This document shows, in pieces, positions 13,256-24,210 of a stretch of 64,000 nt of DNA (its first letter is position 1; each line of letters starts with the position of its first letter). Below the pieces are notes generated by a model. It had not been told where the DNA came from. It made no database searches and saw only the letters and a list, made by a program, of their open reading frames with translations. Position numbers and translations under genes: made by a program. This DNA comes from Diphasiastrum complanatum (taxonomy: Eukaryota; Streptophyta; Lycopodiopsida; Lycopodiales; Lycopodiaceae): positions 1 to 64,000 of the forward strand of contig MU832094.1 in NCBI GenBank assembly GCA_029204225.1, read 5' to 3'.

Positions 13256-14071
13256 TAACAAAACTCAATACTAAGTTTCAGAACATTTTCATAAGCATCC
13301 AAACGAAAGCAAGAGTCACATGAAGAGTTACAGTGCTGTAAAGACTACGACTTATATGAAAAAATGAGAGACGCTCCCTTCTACAATCCAACAACTTCAT
13401 TTAATGATCCAATAAGCCCACAAATCATCTTGAAATTCGTGGCAAATCCTATGACTCATAATTTCCTAAATGGGCGATGACAACGCCTGGTTCTGCATGC
13501 TAACAGCATTACCCCCTTTCATTTCATTTTAACCATCGAGTGACTTATTCATATATTTCCATCTCTTTCAGCATGGATTTTATTTTGATGTTCCTTCGGC
13601 GGTCATCAGAACAAGAATTTTCGGATTTTTGCTGACGAAGCCATATCTAGAACAAATAGCTTTGCACCCAAAGACGATATACACAACTAAGCTCAAGTTT
13701 CATGTAGCCCATGCTTTTTCATGACTACTAACTAAATCAGAGTCTGTCCATGGTATAATTTATCGCCTAACGTATCCATTCTGCAATTTAAAAATCGTGA
13801 TGATGTACATCAAACGAGGCTTTCCTGCCTCGTAAGAAAACGTCACAACCGCATTATGTATCAAAATAAGTAATCATATTGTTTAGAAATTTGAGTGTCT
13901 TTTAACTGGAAGGTCTACATAACTAAAGTTTTGCCAAGCCAAAACGCTTCAGACGCATCACCTATTTGTAGTATATTATTCACTGTAAATAATGTCGCAA
14001 AGGCATTGGTCCAACAGTCAAATGATCCAAACTTAGCTACCAAAAAACTTAAAAGCCGGAGGTGGGCATAC
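13256..14071 (-). other. Intron sequence 3' of SNM1-like exon 2; no gene seen
   Basis: This AT-rich stretch follows the exon 2 donor on the minus strand. The part next to 13,256 may include the 5' LTR of the copia remnant, but no second copy is present to define it. I searched by eye for the expected third exon (residues around MFLFEG and HTGDCR) and did not find it here or further left. Confidence 0.5.
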
Positions 14072-14541
14072 CTGCACAGTGATTTGCATCAAAGGCTGTA
14101 ACAGTAAACGGCTCGTCGCCTGCAATAGGCATCGGCTCCTCTAATTTCAGTGTTACAAACAAAGACTCGTGAAGCTGCAAGTTCAAGAAGATGAAAACCA
14201 CTCAATCTCGCCACAGAATGGCCCCAATGTCGCTCGCTAACCTAAGAAAGACGTCTCGTAACATAACAAAGAGACTACAAAAACCAGATTACTGCAACAA
14301 TAGATGCGCAGCTTTGACAAACTCGAAAGTTCAAAGAAAAGAGAATACAAACATGAGGATGCCGATGCAGCACCAACTTCATCGTGAGAAACGAGCAATA
14401 TATAGGATATTTTGCGTGAAAATTAATGCCCGCAATGTGATCGGAATGCGCATGTGTCAAGAAGTGATGCGGCTTTTTTATAGAACATGTTGACCACGTA
14501 TCCACAGAGAATGGAAACTGAACGGCCAACTCCAACGGCAT
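14072..14541 (-). CDS. SNM1/Apollo-type DNA-repair metallo-beta-lactamase, exons 1 and 2 (partial)
   Basis: Exon 1 (14,541-14,353) has 63 codons and starts MPLELAVQFPFSVDTWS. It carries the metallo-beta-lactamase motif HFLTHAHSDH and PIYCSFLT, and ends at a GT donor. Exon 2 (14,174-14,072) follows a TTGCAG acceptor, reads LHESLFVTLKLEEP and FTVTAFDANHCAG, and ends at GTATGC. The order matches the N-terminus of plant beta-CASP nucleases of the SNM1/Apollo/Artemis group, which trim DNA 5' ends in cross-link and telomere repair; the two His/Asp motifs bind the catalytic metals. I chose the inner ATG because homologues start MP. The expected third metal motif reads NHCAG where NHCPG is usual. The rest of the gene is not visible, so intron 2 must be long or the gene is truncated. 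Confidence 0.8.
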
Positions 14542-16154
14542 GGCTGCTTTCTGCTTTTTATTTTCACTCGTTAAAGATTGCCTAGAGTATAACTCCTTAG
14601 ACAATATAGCTCTACAATTCCGTCTCCTTTTGCGTAACACAAAACCCGGCGATCCAACGAATTCCCCTGCTTTTCAGACGCACTAAACAAACCGCTCTAA
14701 CTATTCATTCGGTTCATGAAGTTCTCCATTACCATTCATCTTCGAAGCTTGCAACCACCCGATCGAAGCAGTTTGCCTTCGAGATATGAATGTGACTACT
14801 GCTAGAGCACCAAAAAATCAGAAATTGCAACAAGCGATCAGGATGAACAAGCCAAAACCGTGAATTAGGAACATGAATTTATGATCCTGACCATGCGCAC
14901 CACAAAGAGCACCAAGACGATCCAGCTTTGAATTGCAACTACAAAATCCACCACCTCATCTCATCATCTTCGCAAAGCTCAGGCAATTCTACTGTGACCA
15001 GTGATGACGATGAAGACCACTGATTTTGATGAAGCGTGACAAGGAAGATTCAAACCGCCGACAGCGGGAAAGTATAATCCAAATGTGAAAAGTATAGGGG
15101 AAGGAACGCCCACCCCCACCACCCCCAATTTAAGGCCATTGGGCCCTCTAGCATGTCTCTTATGTTGCTTAATATTGTTCACAACGCTATAGCAAGGTTT
15201 TTATGTTGTTATGAAGCCAGTCATTGGGTTTCAAGTTACGATATTGTCATAGATTATACTAGAAGGTAATATAAGTATCTCCATTCTTTGGAAAGAATGG
15301 AATCATTAACAATGTTCTTAAAGAACCTCTGTATTCATAATCACAATTGAGAGAGAGAGAGAATGCAGCTGAAGACTCCATGCCATTCTTCACCACCATA
15401 ACACTAGAACGTTCTCTCCTCATAACCAAGAAAACAAAACTCTCTTCTGTTCCAAATGAACGAATTGTCCTTTTCTGCCTACCTCCCTTCTCTTCTCGTG
15501 TGAGAGAGGCATAACCTTAAGGGTACTCGACATCTTTTATTAATCATGATATAAAATACATTTCATCATTACAGTATGGCAAAAAACTTGCCATTTTAAT
15601 AAAACTACTTAGCAACTGTGGATATCATCATCCATCACAGTCATTTATGAGTGTTGCTAAAAATAGCTTATTGTTATTTAACAAACTTACTAAAAAAAAG
15701 TAAAGTATTAAAATAGCTCTAATTTTTCGAATATAACTGTCATTTGAAGACTGATTATGGCATTTGAATCTACCATAGAATTTTATAGCTACTCTTTAGC
15801 ATAGCCACATTTGTATCTCAAGAAAACGTGGCATAATAGCAGATTTTGTGCATATGTGATACGTATAGCACATTTTCTTCTAGGAAATCAGCATCAATGA
15901 TTATAGTTACTGAAATTTTGAAATTTTGACCAGAGAAATGCACTACGGGCCCGAGGGCAGGGGCCTTCTCCGGCGTAAAGCACTCTCAAAAAAATCTCTC
16001 TCTAGAAACTTCGAGAGTTAACTTTTGTGTTTTTACTACGCACGTTTTTTTAAAGCTTTGTGAATCGTGCTAGCTATGGAGCTTTTGAAGGAGGAAGTTC
16101 TTTGTCGTGCTGGCTATGGAGCTCACTCTGAATGTGTGTTGGAGCTCATGAGCT
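14542..16154. other. Upstream region of the SNM1-like gene; no further gene seen
   Basis: The stretch holds the likely 5' UTR and promoter of the minus-strand gene, a short (GA)n run at about 15,350, and AT-rich sequence. Open frames are short and lack recognisable residues. No clear core promoter motif can be assigned by eye. Confidence 0.5.
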
Positions 16155-16270
16155 CATAATGAGGAACGATGGAGTGCAGGACATCATCTGAAGTAGCGAT
16201 GGGAGCGCAGGTCATAATGAGGAACGATGGAGTGCAGGACATCATCTAAAGTAGCGATGGGAGCGCAGGT
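16155..16270. repeat. 58-bp tandem duplication
   Basis: The units at 16,155-16,212 and 16,213-16,270 are identical except for one G/A difference (CATCTGAAG versus CATCTAAAG). The block CATAATGAGGAACGATGG starts each. Confidence 0.95.
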
Positions 16271-16507
16271 CTGATGGAGCACTCTAGTCCTAAAGGAATC
16301 GAGTGCTTTTCTTCTGTCTTGAAAGTAGTGATGGCTCATTTTATGGAGCATGGTTGTGTGAGGAGAGCGTGGGATGGAGCAGTAGTGATTTATTACCAAC
16401 GAGTAGTGTGAGGAGCAGGTTTTGGGTGTATTTTACTATATGTTTTGTATTTGTTGAGTGTGGTTTGTTGAGCATTTGTGTAAGTGTCTTTGCTTGTCAA
16501 TGTTTCT

Positions 16508-16781
16508 TAGATACTATTCATTTCTTTTATGCGGCTATTGACAGATTTTCTTACATCTATGCTTCTGATTTTCTTGCTTTTGATTCTAGGATTTTTCTTT
16601 AAACAAGGTTTGCAGTCATTTTACTTTGAAAAAGGTTTCTAGCATTTTGTTATTAGATATCGTTCATTTCTTTTATGCGGCTGTTGACAGATTTTTTTTA
16701 CATTTGTGCTTCTGATTTTCTTGCTTTTGATTCTAGGATTTTGCTTTGAAAAAAGTTTCCAACATTTTGTTTTCAGACTTC
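16508..16781. repeat. 146-bp tandem duplication upstream of the Crypton-like gene
   Basis: The block TTTCTTTTATGCGGCT recurs with a 146-bp spacing (anchors 16,508 and 16,654), together with GCTTCTGATTTTCTTGCTTT. The second unit ends in TTTTGTTTTCAG, a good splice acceptor, immediately before the open reading frame. The duplication may therefore have copied an intron end. Confidence 0.8.
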
Positions 16782-17540
16782 ATGGATGTTGATAGTGAGG
16801 GCAAAGGGATTGCTTGTCCTTCTTTTGATCTTTATTTATCTCACGATGATAATGAGTCAGAACATGTTGCTCCTAAGATGCAGGTTCCCTGTGAGGTCTC
16901 TATGTCCATTGAAGCAGATAACGTAGATTCTTCTACTTTGTTTTGTTCTGATCCTGCTTCTGAAAATGTTTGTTTCAATGATTGTAGAACTAATAATGTG
17001 AATCAAGATTGTGTTGTTGAAAGATGTAGAATCCCTCGTTTCAGAGATATAGATACGGTTGAGCTTAATAATGTGAATAGTGGTGGTCGTTGTAGTAGTA
17101 AGCACGCTGAGATGTGGGCCCGTAAAGCATTTGATGAATGGAGGCAGCTTAGAGGCTACAGTGATGATGAAAGTATTGTAGATCTTTCTGAACATGAAGA
17201 TATTAAAGATTTTGTGGAGATGTTAGCTTTGTTCTTATTGCAGGTTACTAAGAAAGACGGACAACAGTACCCTCCTGGAAGGTCCAGCTAAATCGTTTTT
17301 CATGTCATGTCTTTATATTACATGTTTTATTACTGCTATGATAGCATGATTCATAAATTATGATTTTCTAAGATGTTTCTAATTCAAGCCTTATTTAGAG
17401 GCATTGGTAGATTGATACGTGCTCGTCAAGATCAACGTATACTTGAAACTGTGGTTGTTGTTATTCCTTTTAACATTCTTACCGATCCTCGATATAACCG
17501 TGCGAAGCTTGCTGTGATTTGTTCAAATCTCTTGTTTGTT
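16782..17540 (+). pseudogene. Crypton-derived (ZMYM2/QRICH1, DUF3504-like) gene fragment, broken
   Basis: The first part (16,782-17,281) encodes an acidic leader and then HAEMWARKAFDEWRQLRGY, IVDLSEHEDIKDFVEML and QVTKKDGQQYPPG. This pattern resembles the N-terminal helical part of the DUF3504-type domain found in ZMYM2, QRICH1 and Crypton tyrosine recombinases. A GT donor at 17,282 and an AG acceptor before 17,389 would join PPG to a second part reading FRGIGRLIRARQDQRILET and FNILTDPRYNRAKLAV. At that join the frame is lost, apparently through a small deletion, so a spliced product would stop. No recombinase catalytic residues (R-H-R-Y) lie in the window. It could be a Crypton remnant or a pseudogene of a domesticated copy. 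Family assignment rests on remembered patterns only. Confidence 0.55.
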
Positions 17541-17921
17541 TGGGCAAAACTGTGAAAAAAAGTGATGTGTTTGTGCTTGCCATTCACAGAGTTTTTATAG
17601 TAGTTTTTCCAGTAAGTGAAAAAAAATTTACATATGTAATAATTTGTGTTTACAGTAAGTGTGGTAAAACTTTTTTACTGTTGGTGAAAAAACATGTCAT
17701 TTTACCTGTGGTAAAACTTTTTTTTAAGAAGGACGTTACAGATTTGTAAGGTTCTTGTAATGTTTCAAGTTGTTACAGTTGTCATGTTTATGCAATTAAG
17801 GTTATTAGTAAATACACACACAAAAAATTTGAAGCGCTTTACGAACTTAGAAGGGGCATCTTTGAATCTTTTATTTTCTTTTCTGCAACATGTTACTTAG
17901 GTTTACTAGAGGTTATATACA
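17541..17921. other. AT-rich stretch with short dispersed repeats; no gene seen
   Basis: The motif GTGGTAAAACTTTTTT occurs twice (about 17,660 and 17,709) around AACATGTCATTTTACC. No coding or RNA feature is recognised. Confidence 0.4.
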
Positions 17922-18251
17922 ACGTAATTGTCATTGGGTTGATTTTATGCATTTTTTGGGCCCTATATTATTTTACATAATATATATAGGGCCCCATACT
18001 TTTGGTTCATTTTTTCATTTTCAAATAGCTATGGCTGTGAATTGCTGCAGGAGGGAGAGACACACACACATAGCTATGTTGCGTAGAGAGAGAGGGTGCT
18101 CTCCTGCTGCTTCTACGAGCTATGTTGTGTAGAGAGAGAGGGGGCTCTCATGCTCCTTATGTGAAGAATCACCGAAGATAGAGATATATGCCTGTTGTTG
18201 CGGCTTTTGAGAGAGATATTTGCCTATAAGCTGCTGCATGGGGGAGAGAGA

Positions 18252-18285
<34 letters not shown>

Positions 18286-18419
18286 AGAGAGCTCTGCTGC
18301 CTACAGAGGGATATAGATGTGCTTCATAGAGAGAGAAGAAGATCTACCTACGAACTACTCCGTGAGAGAGGGGGAGAGAGAGCACTCTGCTCCGTAGATA
18401 GGAAGAGGTGTCCTCCTAC

Positions 18420-18483
<64 letters not shown>

Positions 18484-18513
18484 CCTATAAAATCAACCCA
18501 ATGACAATTACGT
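17922..18513. mobile_element. MITE-like element with perfect 27-bp terminal inverted repeats
   Basis: The left end ACGTAATTGTCATTGGGT (17,922 on, 27 bases) is the exact reverse complement of the right end at 18,487-18,513. The interior has a hairpin of GGGCCCTATAT with ATATATAGGGCCC (about 17,959-17,997), three diverged GAGAGAG-rich blocks each followed by GCTCTC, and a (GA)n run at 18,422-18,480. It has no coding capacity. No clear target duplication is seen at the edges, so the true ends may lie slightly further out. Confidence 0.7.
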
Positions 18514-18517
18514 CAGG

Positions 18518-18632
18518 TAATGGTCAATTGGTTGGGCCATTACCACATATAATTTGGTCCCCGAGGAGCTCGTGGCCTGCGCCACTCACTACTCGGGTCC
18601 CCAATTATTTGTGGTAATGGCCCTCCCAATGG
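18518..18632. repeat. Short fold-back sequence
   Basis: GGGCCATTACCACATATAAT (18,535 on) pairs imperfectly with ATTATTTGTGGTAATGGCCC, around a central CTCG-containing loop. It directly follows the MITE-like element and may be a second nested one. Confidence 0.6.
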
Positions 18633-18894
18633 CCATTATCTAATACTTTGTGCCTATTCTACTCCTTTTTTGAACAAATTAAAAATCAGAATAGGCATCT
18701 ATTTTTTTCAAAAAAATTAGCGTCAGAGTGGTTGGAAAAAGTCAAACCTCTCATTATGTTTCATAATGAGCATGTAGAAATTTTCAAAGTATCCATTACG
18801 CAATGTAATGCGCCAGGCACAATCCATTCTGCCCGGTTTGGCTTTTTTCTACCAACGATCTAGTCCAACCAGAATAGATCCATCATCCAGTTCA

Positions 18895-20850
18895 TCTCTC
18901 ATTGACAAACTTGATGGAGATAACTACCATCTCTGAAAATTCAAGATGAAGGTTATACTTCTAGCCAAAGACTGTGGGACATCGTTGATGGCACAGAGCT
19001 TAAACTAGAAGGTGATGCAGCTATCATCACCAAGTGGAGACTGAGAGATGGCAAAGCATTTGCCATGATCACCCTCAATATCAAGGACACTCATATCAGC
19101 CACATACGTGCTGCTCATACCGCTAAGGATGCATGGGACATCCTAGCAACTCTCTACGACATTAGAGACGTTACATCCAAGCTCCATTTGAGAAAGAAAT
19201 TCTTCACCCTCATAATGTCTGAAGCATATAGTGTTTCGAGTCACCTCAACACCTTCAATAATCTTATGGAGCAGAGGACTGCAACCGGCTCAGTCATAGA
19301 AGATTCCGATGCACTCATGACACTATTATCGAGTCTACTTGAAGCCTACAAAAATTGGGTAATGACAATTTCTACCCATGAGCACCTCACTTTATCAAGA
19401 GTAATTTAGCTACTCCTACAAGAGGAGATCAGCAGATCAGCATCCTTCTCAGGCTTAGGATTGGATCCCCAAGCTCTGTATTCAAAAAATTAGAAGTTTA
19501 GATCCAAGAAATCTACAAAAACAGGCTATACTGACAAGAAGAGCAACATGCAGTCTGGATACTTGGAGACAACTCATGACATTGAATCGAAGGTGAAGGA
19601 ACAATAAGAGTTGAATTCAAAAGAGGTGAGGTCAACGTTCTCCACATTCCAAATCTAACCAAGAATTTGCTCTCAGTTAGTAGAATCACCGATTTAGGCC
19701 GGAGGGTCGAATTCGATACAGATGACTGCACAATTCTTGACAAATCCCGGAAGGTGCTAGCCTATGGAAGAAGAAGCGGCTATCTTTACAAACTTAGCCA
19801 CTGCTACTCTTCTAATAGTCAAGCTCTTCACACAATCACGTCTGAATCAACTGATATGTTGTGGCATTTCAGACTTGTCCATCTTTACTACAACAGTATT
19901 CAGCAAATGTCAGCTCAGAGTCTAGTTCAAGACTTGCCTTCAGTCAGCAAGCCAACTTGTCCATGCGAAAGTTGTATTATTAGCAAGCATGCTAGAAGTC
20001 CCTTCAGCTCAAATTCAGTTCATACATCCAAGGGCTTGCTTGACCTTGCACACAACGACATTTGTGGCCCGATGCAGACTACTTCCACAGGGGGAGCTCT
20101 CTATTTCCTAACCTTCATCGACGACTTCTCTCGAAGGACTGCAACCTACTACATGAAGAACAAATCTAAAGCATTCAAGTAGAGACGTCATTTTTGTGGA
20201 AGACCAGTTCATCGACCACAAAGGAAAAGCTGCTGATAAATTCGACTCTGGGATTGAGCAATCCCAGTCAATTCCGATCCAAAGAGTCAACTGCAGAATC
20301 TTGACGCTGACTTGTACGATGAGTCAAAACCTCAACGAATAAACCCACATCAGAGGACCGATGTTCAACCCATAAGGTCGAATAGGTCTTGACAGCCTCC
20401 ATCCAAATTTATGGATGATCTGGCCTGCTACTTTGTGCAAGAACTAAACACCGTTTCTGAGGCGATGTCTACTCCTTATGCTGACCAGTGGAAAGCAGCG
20501 ATGGACATCGAATTCGATTCTCTTATGGAGAATCAAACATGGACACTCACTGAGTTGCCAAAGGATCAAAAACTGATTCCATGCAAATGGATATTCAAGA
20601 CAAAGTACGACGTTGAAGGAAGGCTAAATCGTTACAAGGCCAGGCTAGTTGCCAAAGGCTTTTCTCAGATTCCAGACCTGGACTATTCAGAAACCTTCAG
20701 CCCAGTCGTCAAACATGCGTCGATCCGCCTACTCCTCTCCTTTGCAGCCGCGACAGATCTTGAAGTCCACCAGATGGATGTCCTGTTGGCTGATTCTGAC
20801 GAATCCCCAAGATACTCGGACAGAGCAACTCAAGAGCACCTCTCACCTTA
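18895..20850 (+). pseudogene. Ty1/copia element with Gag, partial integrase and partial RT
   Basis: Gag starts near 18,900 (LIDKLDGDNYHL, KFKMKVILLAKD) and continues in frame at 19,065-19,409 (HIRAAHTAKDAWDILATLYD, a UBN2-type Gag). The GAG-pre-integrase part (19,667 on) reads LWHFRLVHLYYNS and CESCIISKHARSPF, and the integrase entry LDLAHNDICGPMQT, FLTFIDDFSRRTATYY. The integrase core is then deleted; RDVIFVED near 20,185 belongs to its far side. The RT start is intact at 20,411-20,790 (WKAAMDIEFDSLMENQTWTL, NRYKARLVAKGFSQ, FSPVVKHASIRLLLS, VHQMDV) but ends abruptly before the catalytic YVDD. The zinc knuckle and protease are missing. It is a non-functional internal deletion copy, and no PBS was found. 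Confidence 0.85.
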
Positions 20851-21930
20851 GACCGAGGAGGTCTCTGAGGAGATGAGACGAACAAAAACTGAAAGTCGAG
20901 TATGAGTGCCGAGGAATACTAGTTAGTAATGACAAGCCATAACTGTGTAAGCCTCATGGTGAATCCCGAAAGATGGAATGACCATGTAGGAATAAGTATT
21001 TATAGGCAAAAGTAATAAATGCAAGTAGACCCCTCTTAAAGAAAGTAGAGTGAGCCACCTTTTGATGGTGACCTCTAGTGGAGAGCATTATTCCACTTGT
21101 AATTTGTGAAATGTGGAAATTCCACTAGAATGCCACCTAAGGAGCTCTCTTGCTTATTTAAGAGACTCTCTCTTTGTGAAGAGGAGCTTTTTGTGTATTG
21201 TATCTACTCCATGCTGAAATGAGAAGAGCCTTCACAAGTTTGGTGCATCCATTGAGCTCCTTGATCATGCTTGTTTCTTGAGTGATGCATTCATGATCTT
21301 GCCCTTCCCTCCTTTGTGTGTGGTTGTGGATTGTAGAGTGGATTAGATTTGTTGCTTTCCTAGAGTGGATTAGTTTTCTTTTCTTGTTTGTGGATTAATG
21401 TAGGAACCAACATTCAAGTAAACTAAATAGGCTAGAAATGTGGTATAAATCTTGCATATCCTCCAACATTCTAGTTCTTGATGTTCTTGGGATGTCCAAG
21501 AGTCAAAAGACTGGTTGGTTCTTGATTCTTGGACTTCTAAAATATTGTAGATTAATTATTGTTTCAGCTTTATGGATTAATGCAAGTGTAGCTCAGTTTA
21601 GTAAAGTGTAGGATCTGATTCAGTTCGTTTTTAGAGTAGGTAGTTGTAGAATCTATTGCATGTTCATTTGGGCTGCATACTGATCTGCAAATAAATGTTC
21701 ATGGCTTGCATCTCTGTTTGAATGTGAGTGCTTTTAAGAGAGATGACCCTGAGTGTCCTCTGATAGGCAGGACATTATACTACAACGTCGATCCGTCCAT
21801 TCTGCCTGGTTTGGGCATTGTAATATCAAGAACACATCTAATGAATGCCATGAAGCCTGGTAACAGGCAGAAACAGTTCTGAAGAAGCAAAAAAAAAACC
21901 AACAGATCCTCTGGAGCAGGGGACCTGTCA
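20851..21930 (+). repeat. Probable LTR region 5' of a TGGCGCC primer site
   Basis: The stretch has promoter-like sequence (GCTTATTTAAGAGACTCTC near 21,150) and ends in CTGTCA just before a TGGCGCCGTTGCC primer-binding site, so it probably includes a 5' LTR. No second copy is present to define its start, and part of it may be the 3' end of the preceding copia element. Confidence 0.4.
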
Positions 21931-21935
21931 ACATT

Positions 21936-21948
21936 TGGCGCCGTTGCC
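21936..21948 (+). promoter_or_regulatory. Primer-binding site TGGCGCCGTTGCC
   Basis: The motif matches the tRNA-derived primer site typical of Athila/Tat-type Ty3/gypsy elements. It lies six bases after the likely LTR end and upstream of a Gag-like frame. Confidence 0.65.
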
Positions 21949-22229
21949 ACTTCAACTCCAATGCATTCTAAATCCATAAGAACTGCAACATTGTCCGTTC
22001 AGATCCCTGCAAACAAACTCCCAATCTTTCCACACATCAAAGTTTTTGTAAACTGCACAGAGCCACATCAATGGCTACATCATTGCCCAAATCCACAGGC
22101 TAATACACTCGCAAATCCGTTGGCTATCTTATTGTTAGCAAACGCCCTAATAGACCTGGATTTTCTTCAATGCCAAGCTCATGCTTCTCCCGTCCCCTCA
22201 CGCTTCCATTCTCAATTGGAGGCCCAACT

Positions 22230-22750
22230 TAAATCTCAACCGAAGGCCCTGTGTCAAATCTCAACCGGAGGCCTGCGTCAAATCTCCACCGGATGCTTGT
22301 GTCAAATCTCAACCGGAGGCCGTTGTCAAATCTCAACCGAAGCCCATCTATCAAATCTCAACCAGAGCCCATTTGTCAAATCTCAACCGGAGCCATCTAT
22401 CAAATCTCAACCGGAGCCCATTTGTCAAATCTCAACCGGAGGCCTGTGTCAAATCTCCACCGGAGCCCATTTGTGAAATCTCAACCGGAGGCATTTCTCT
22501 AAAATCTCAACTGGAGCGTCCCGCTGAAATCTTGATCGAAGCGTCCGCTGAAATCTCGACCAAGGCTCCCATTGAAATCTCGACTGAAGCTCCCGCTGAA
22601 ATCTCGACCGAAGCTCCCGCTAAAATCTCGACCGAACCTCCGTGTCAAATCTTGACTGAAGCTCCAGCTGAAATCTCGACTGAAGCTCCTCGCCAAATCT
22701 CAACCGAAGCGTTTCAATCAATTCTCGACCGAGGCATTTATGTCAATTCT
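22230..22750 (+). repeat. 24-bp minisatellite, about 20 units, open in three frames
   Basis: The units are variants of TCAAATCTCAACCGGAGGCC plus four bases, mostly 24 and sometimes 25 long. After about 22,500 a second variant (TGAAATCTCGACCGAAGCTC) takes over. Because 24 is a multiple of three, each frame encodes an eight-residue repeat (for example VKSQPEAC, CQISTGGL or SNLNRRPV). It lies in the leader between the primer site and Gag. Confidence 0.9.
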
Positions 22751-22966
22751 TGACCGGAGCAAGTAACTCCCATCTTGACCGGGCCAAATCCACACCAGAG
22801 CACATAACTTTCGAACAAGATGTCTGATTGCTATTTCGACCGAACCACCATTTTTCCAACACCTTTGAGACTGAAAAAAAAAAAAACAAAGGCATGAACA
22901 CCAAAAAAAAATCCAAAAAATAAAACCCATATTGTTAGAAAGCCTTTTTCATACTGAATCTTCCCC

Positions 22967-24210
22967 TTGACTTCCTTAAAATCCATAAAAAAACCAAAAA
23001 CACCAAAAATCCTAAAAAAATCCAAAAACACCAGAAACTCATACCCAACTCCAGAAAACACACAACAGTACACAATGGACCAACATATCGATTTTGAAAT
23101 CCCAGAAGATTATCCATACGAGATAAGGTCCCGTACAGTTGAACAAATCCGACATCATAGGTTCTACCGAAGGCGGTCCCAACTCCAAGAGCCATCCACA
23201 AACCCATTCGAGGGACAAGAATCTGATAGAGTTGAGTCCTCACGTGCACGATCCCATTTTTATGGTGTTGAAACATTTCATGCCAGAACACACCTGAATG
23301 GAGCTTCTGCTACCCACAATGCTCATCATGAGAGACGTACACCCAAGTTAGATCTACCTAAGTTTGACGGTAGTGCGGACCCTCAAAGATTTTTGCAAAT
23401 CTTTGAGAATGCATGTGATGTGTATGGCGAAACATCCCCCGATGCTATGGTCCAACTGTTTTCGAACGGACTTCCAAGATGGATTAGACGCGAGCTTAAA
23501 TCCAATGACGAATATATGAGCCTCAAATTAGCTATGTCTGATGCCATCAAGGAGGAAGATGAAGGATCAGATGTTGATGAATCCAGAGAAAGGAGAGCAC
23601 CACGTGCTCCTGTCCATGAGTCAAAGCCGATCGAGGACACCCGAGATCAACTTTGGAAATCCCAGTTGGAGTTGTTTAATAAGCAACACCAACTACAGAT
23701 GGAGAAACTCACCAATGAGTTTCAAACTACCCTGAAGTCTATCCAAAGCAGTATGTCTTGTCAACCAAACACTGCACAAGTACCTTATAGATGAAAATCA
23801 ATATGGTGCCCACACTATTGGGCTACACATCCTGATGATGCTTGTCCTTCATATCAACCTATCCATGCACATACAGTCCAACGATATGAAGAACAACTGT
23901 CACCATCTGGACATTCCTTGACTTATCATGAATACCCACCAGAAAGTCCATAACCATTAGCCATATAAGATGGCTATGCAGTTATACAAGGGCCATTGCA
24001 TACCATATGTTTCATCTGTGGTGAAACTGGCCACTTCATGGTTGATTGTCCAGTCAAGACCATGTACCATGCTGAGTGTCCCAACTGTGTCAAAAAACAT
24101 AGTTTCAAAGACTGTCCGAAACAACCAACTAAGATCCTACCTTCCCGTCATGTCAGTTATGAATCACAATAGGATCCTCACGACAACCACACGAGCACCA
24201 TAGCAGCCAA
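22967..24210 (+). pseudogene. Gag of a Ty3/gypsy-type element, with zinc knuckles
   Basis: The frame runs 22,967-23,794 without a stop, probably initiating at a Met near 23,075 (MDQHIDFEIPEDYPYEIRSR). It contains a Gag core (LDLPKFDGSADPQRFLQIFE, LFSNGLPRWIRRELKS) and a charged coiled-coil-like end (QLWKSQLELFNKQHQLQMEK). The same frame continues past a TGA at 23,792 and two TAA codons to cysteine motifs: a damaged one (WCPHYWATHPDDAC), a CCHC knuckle CFICGETGHFMVDC at 24,008-24,050, and CPNCVKKHSFKDC. Gag packages element RNA. No protease or pol follows, so this is either truncated or a non-autonomous element. No 3' LTR was identified. Confidence 0.75.

Noticed and set aside
22230-22750. Possible CRISPR-like array of short repeats
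   Set aside because: Units are contiguous 24-25 bp with no spacers, in a plant genome context: a minisatellite.
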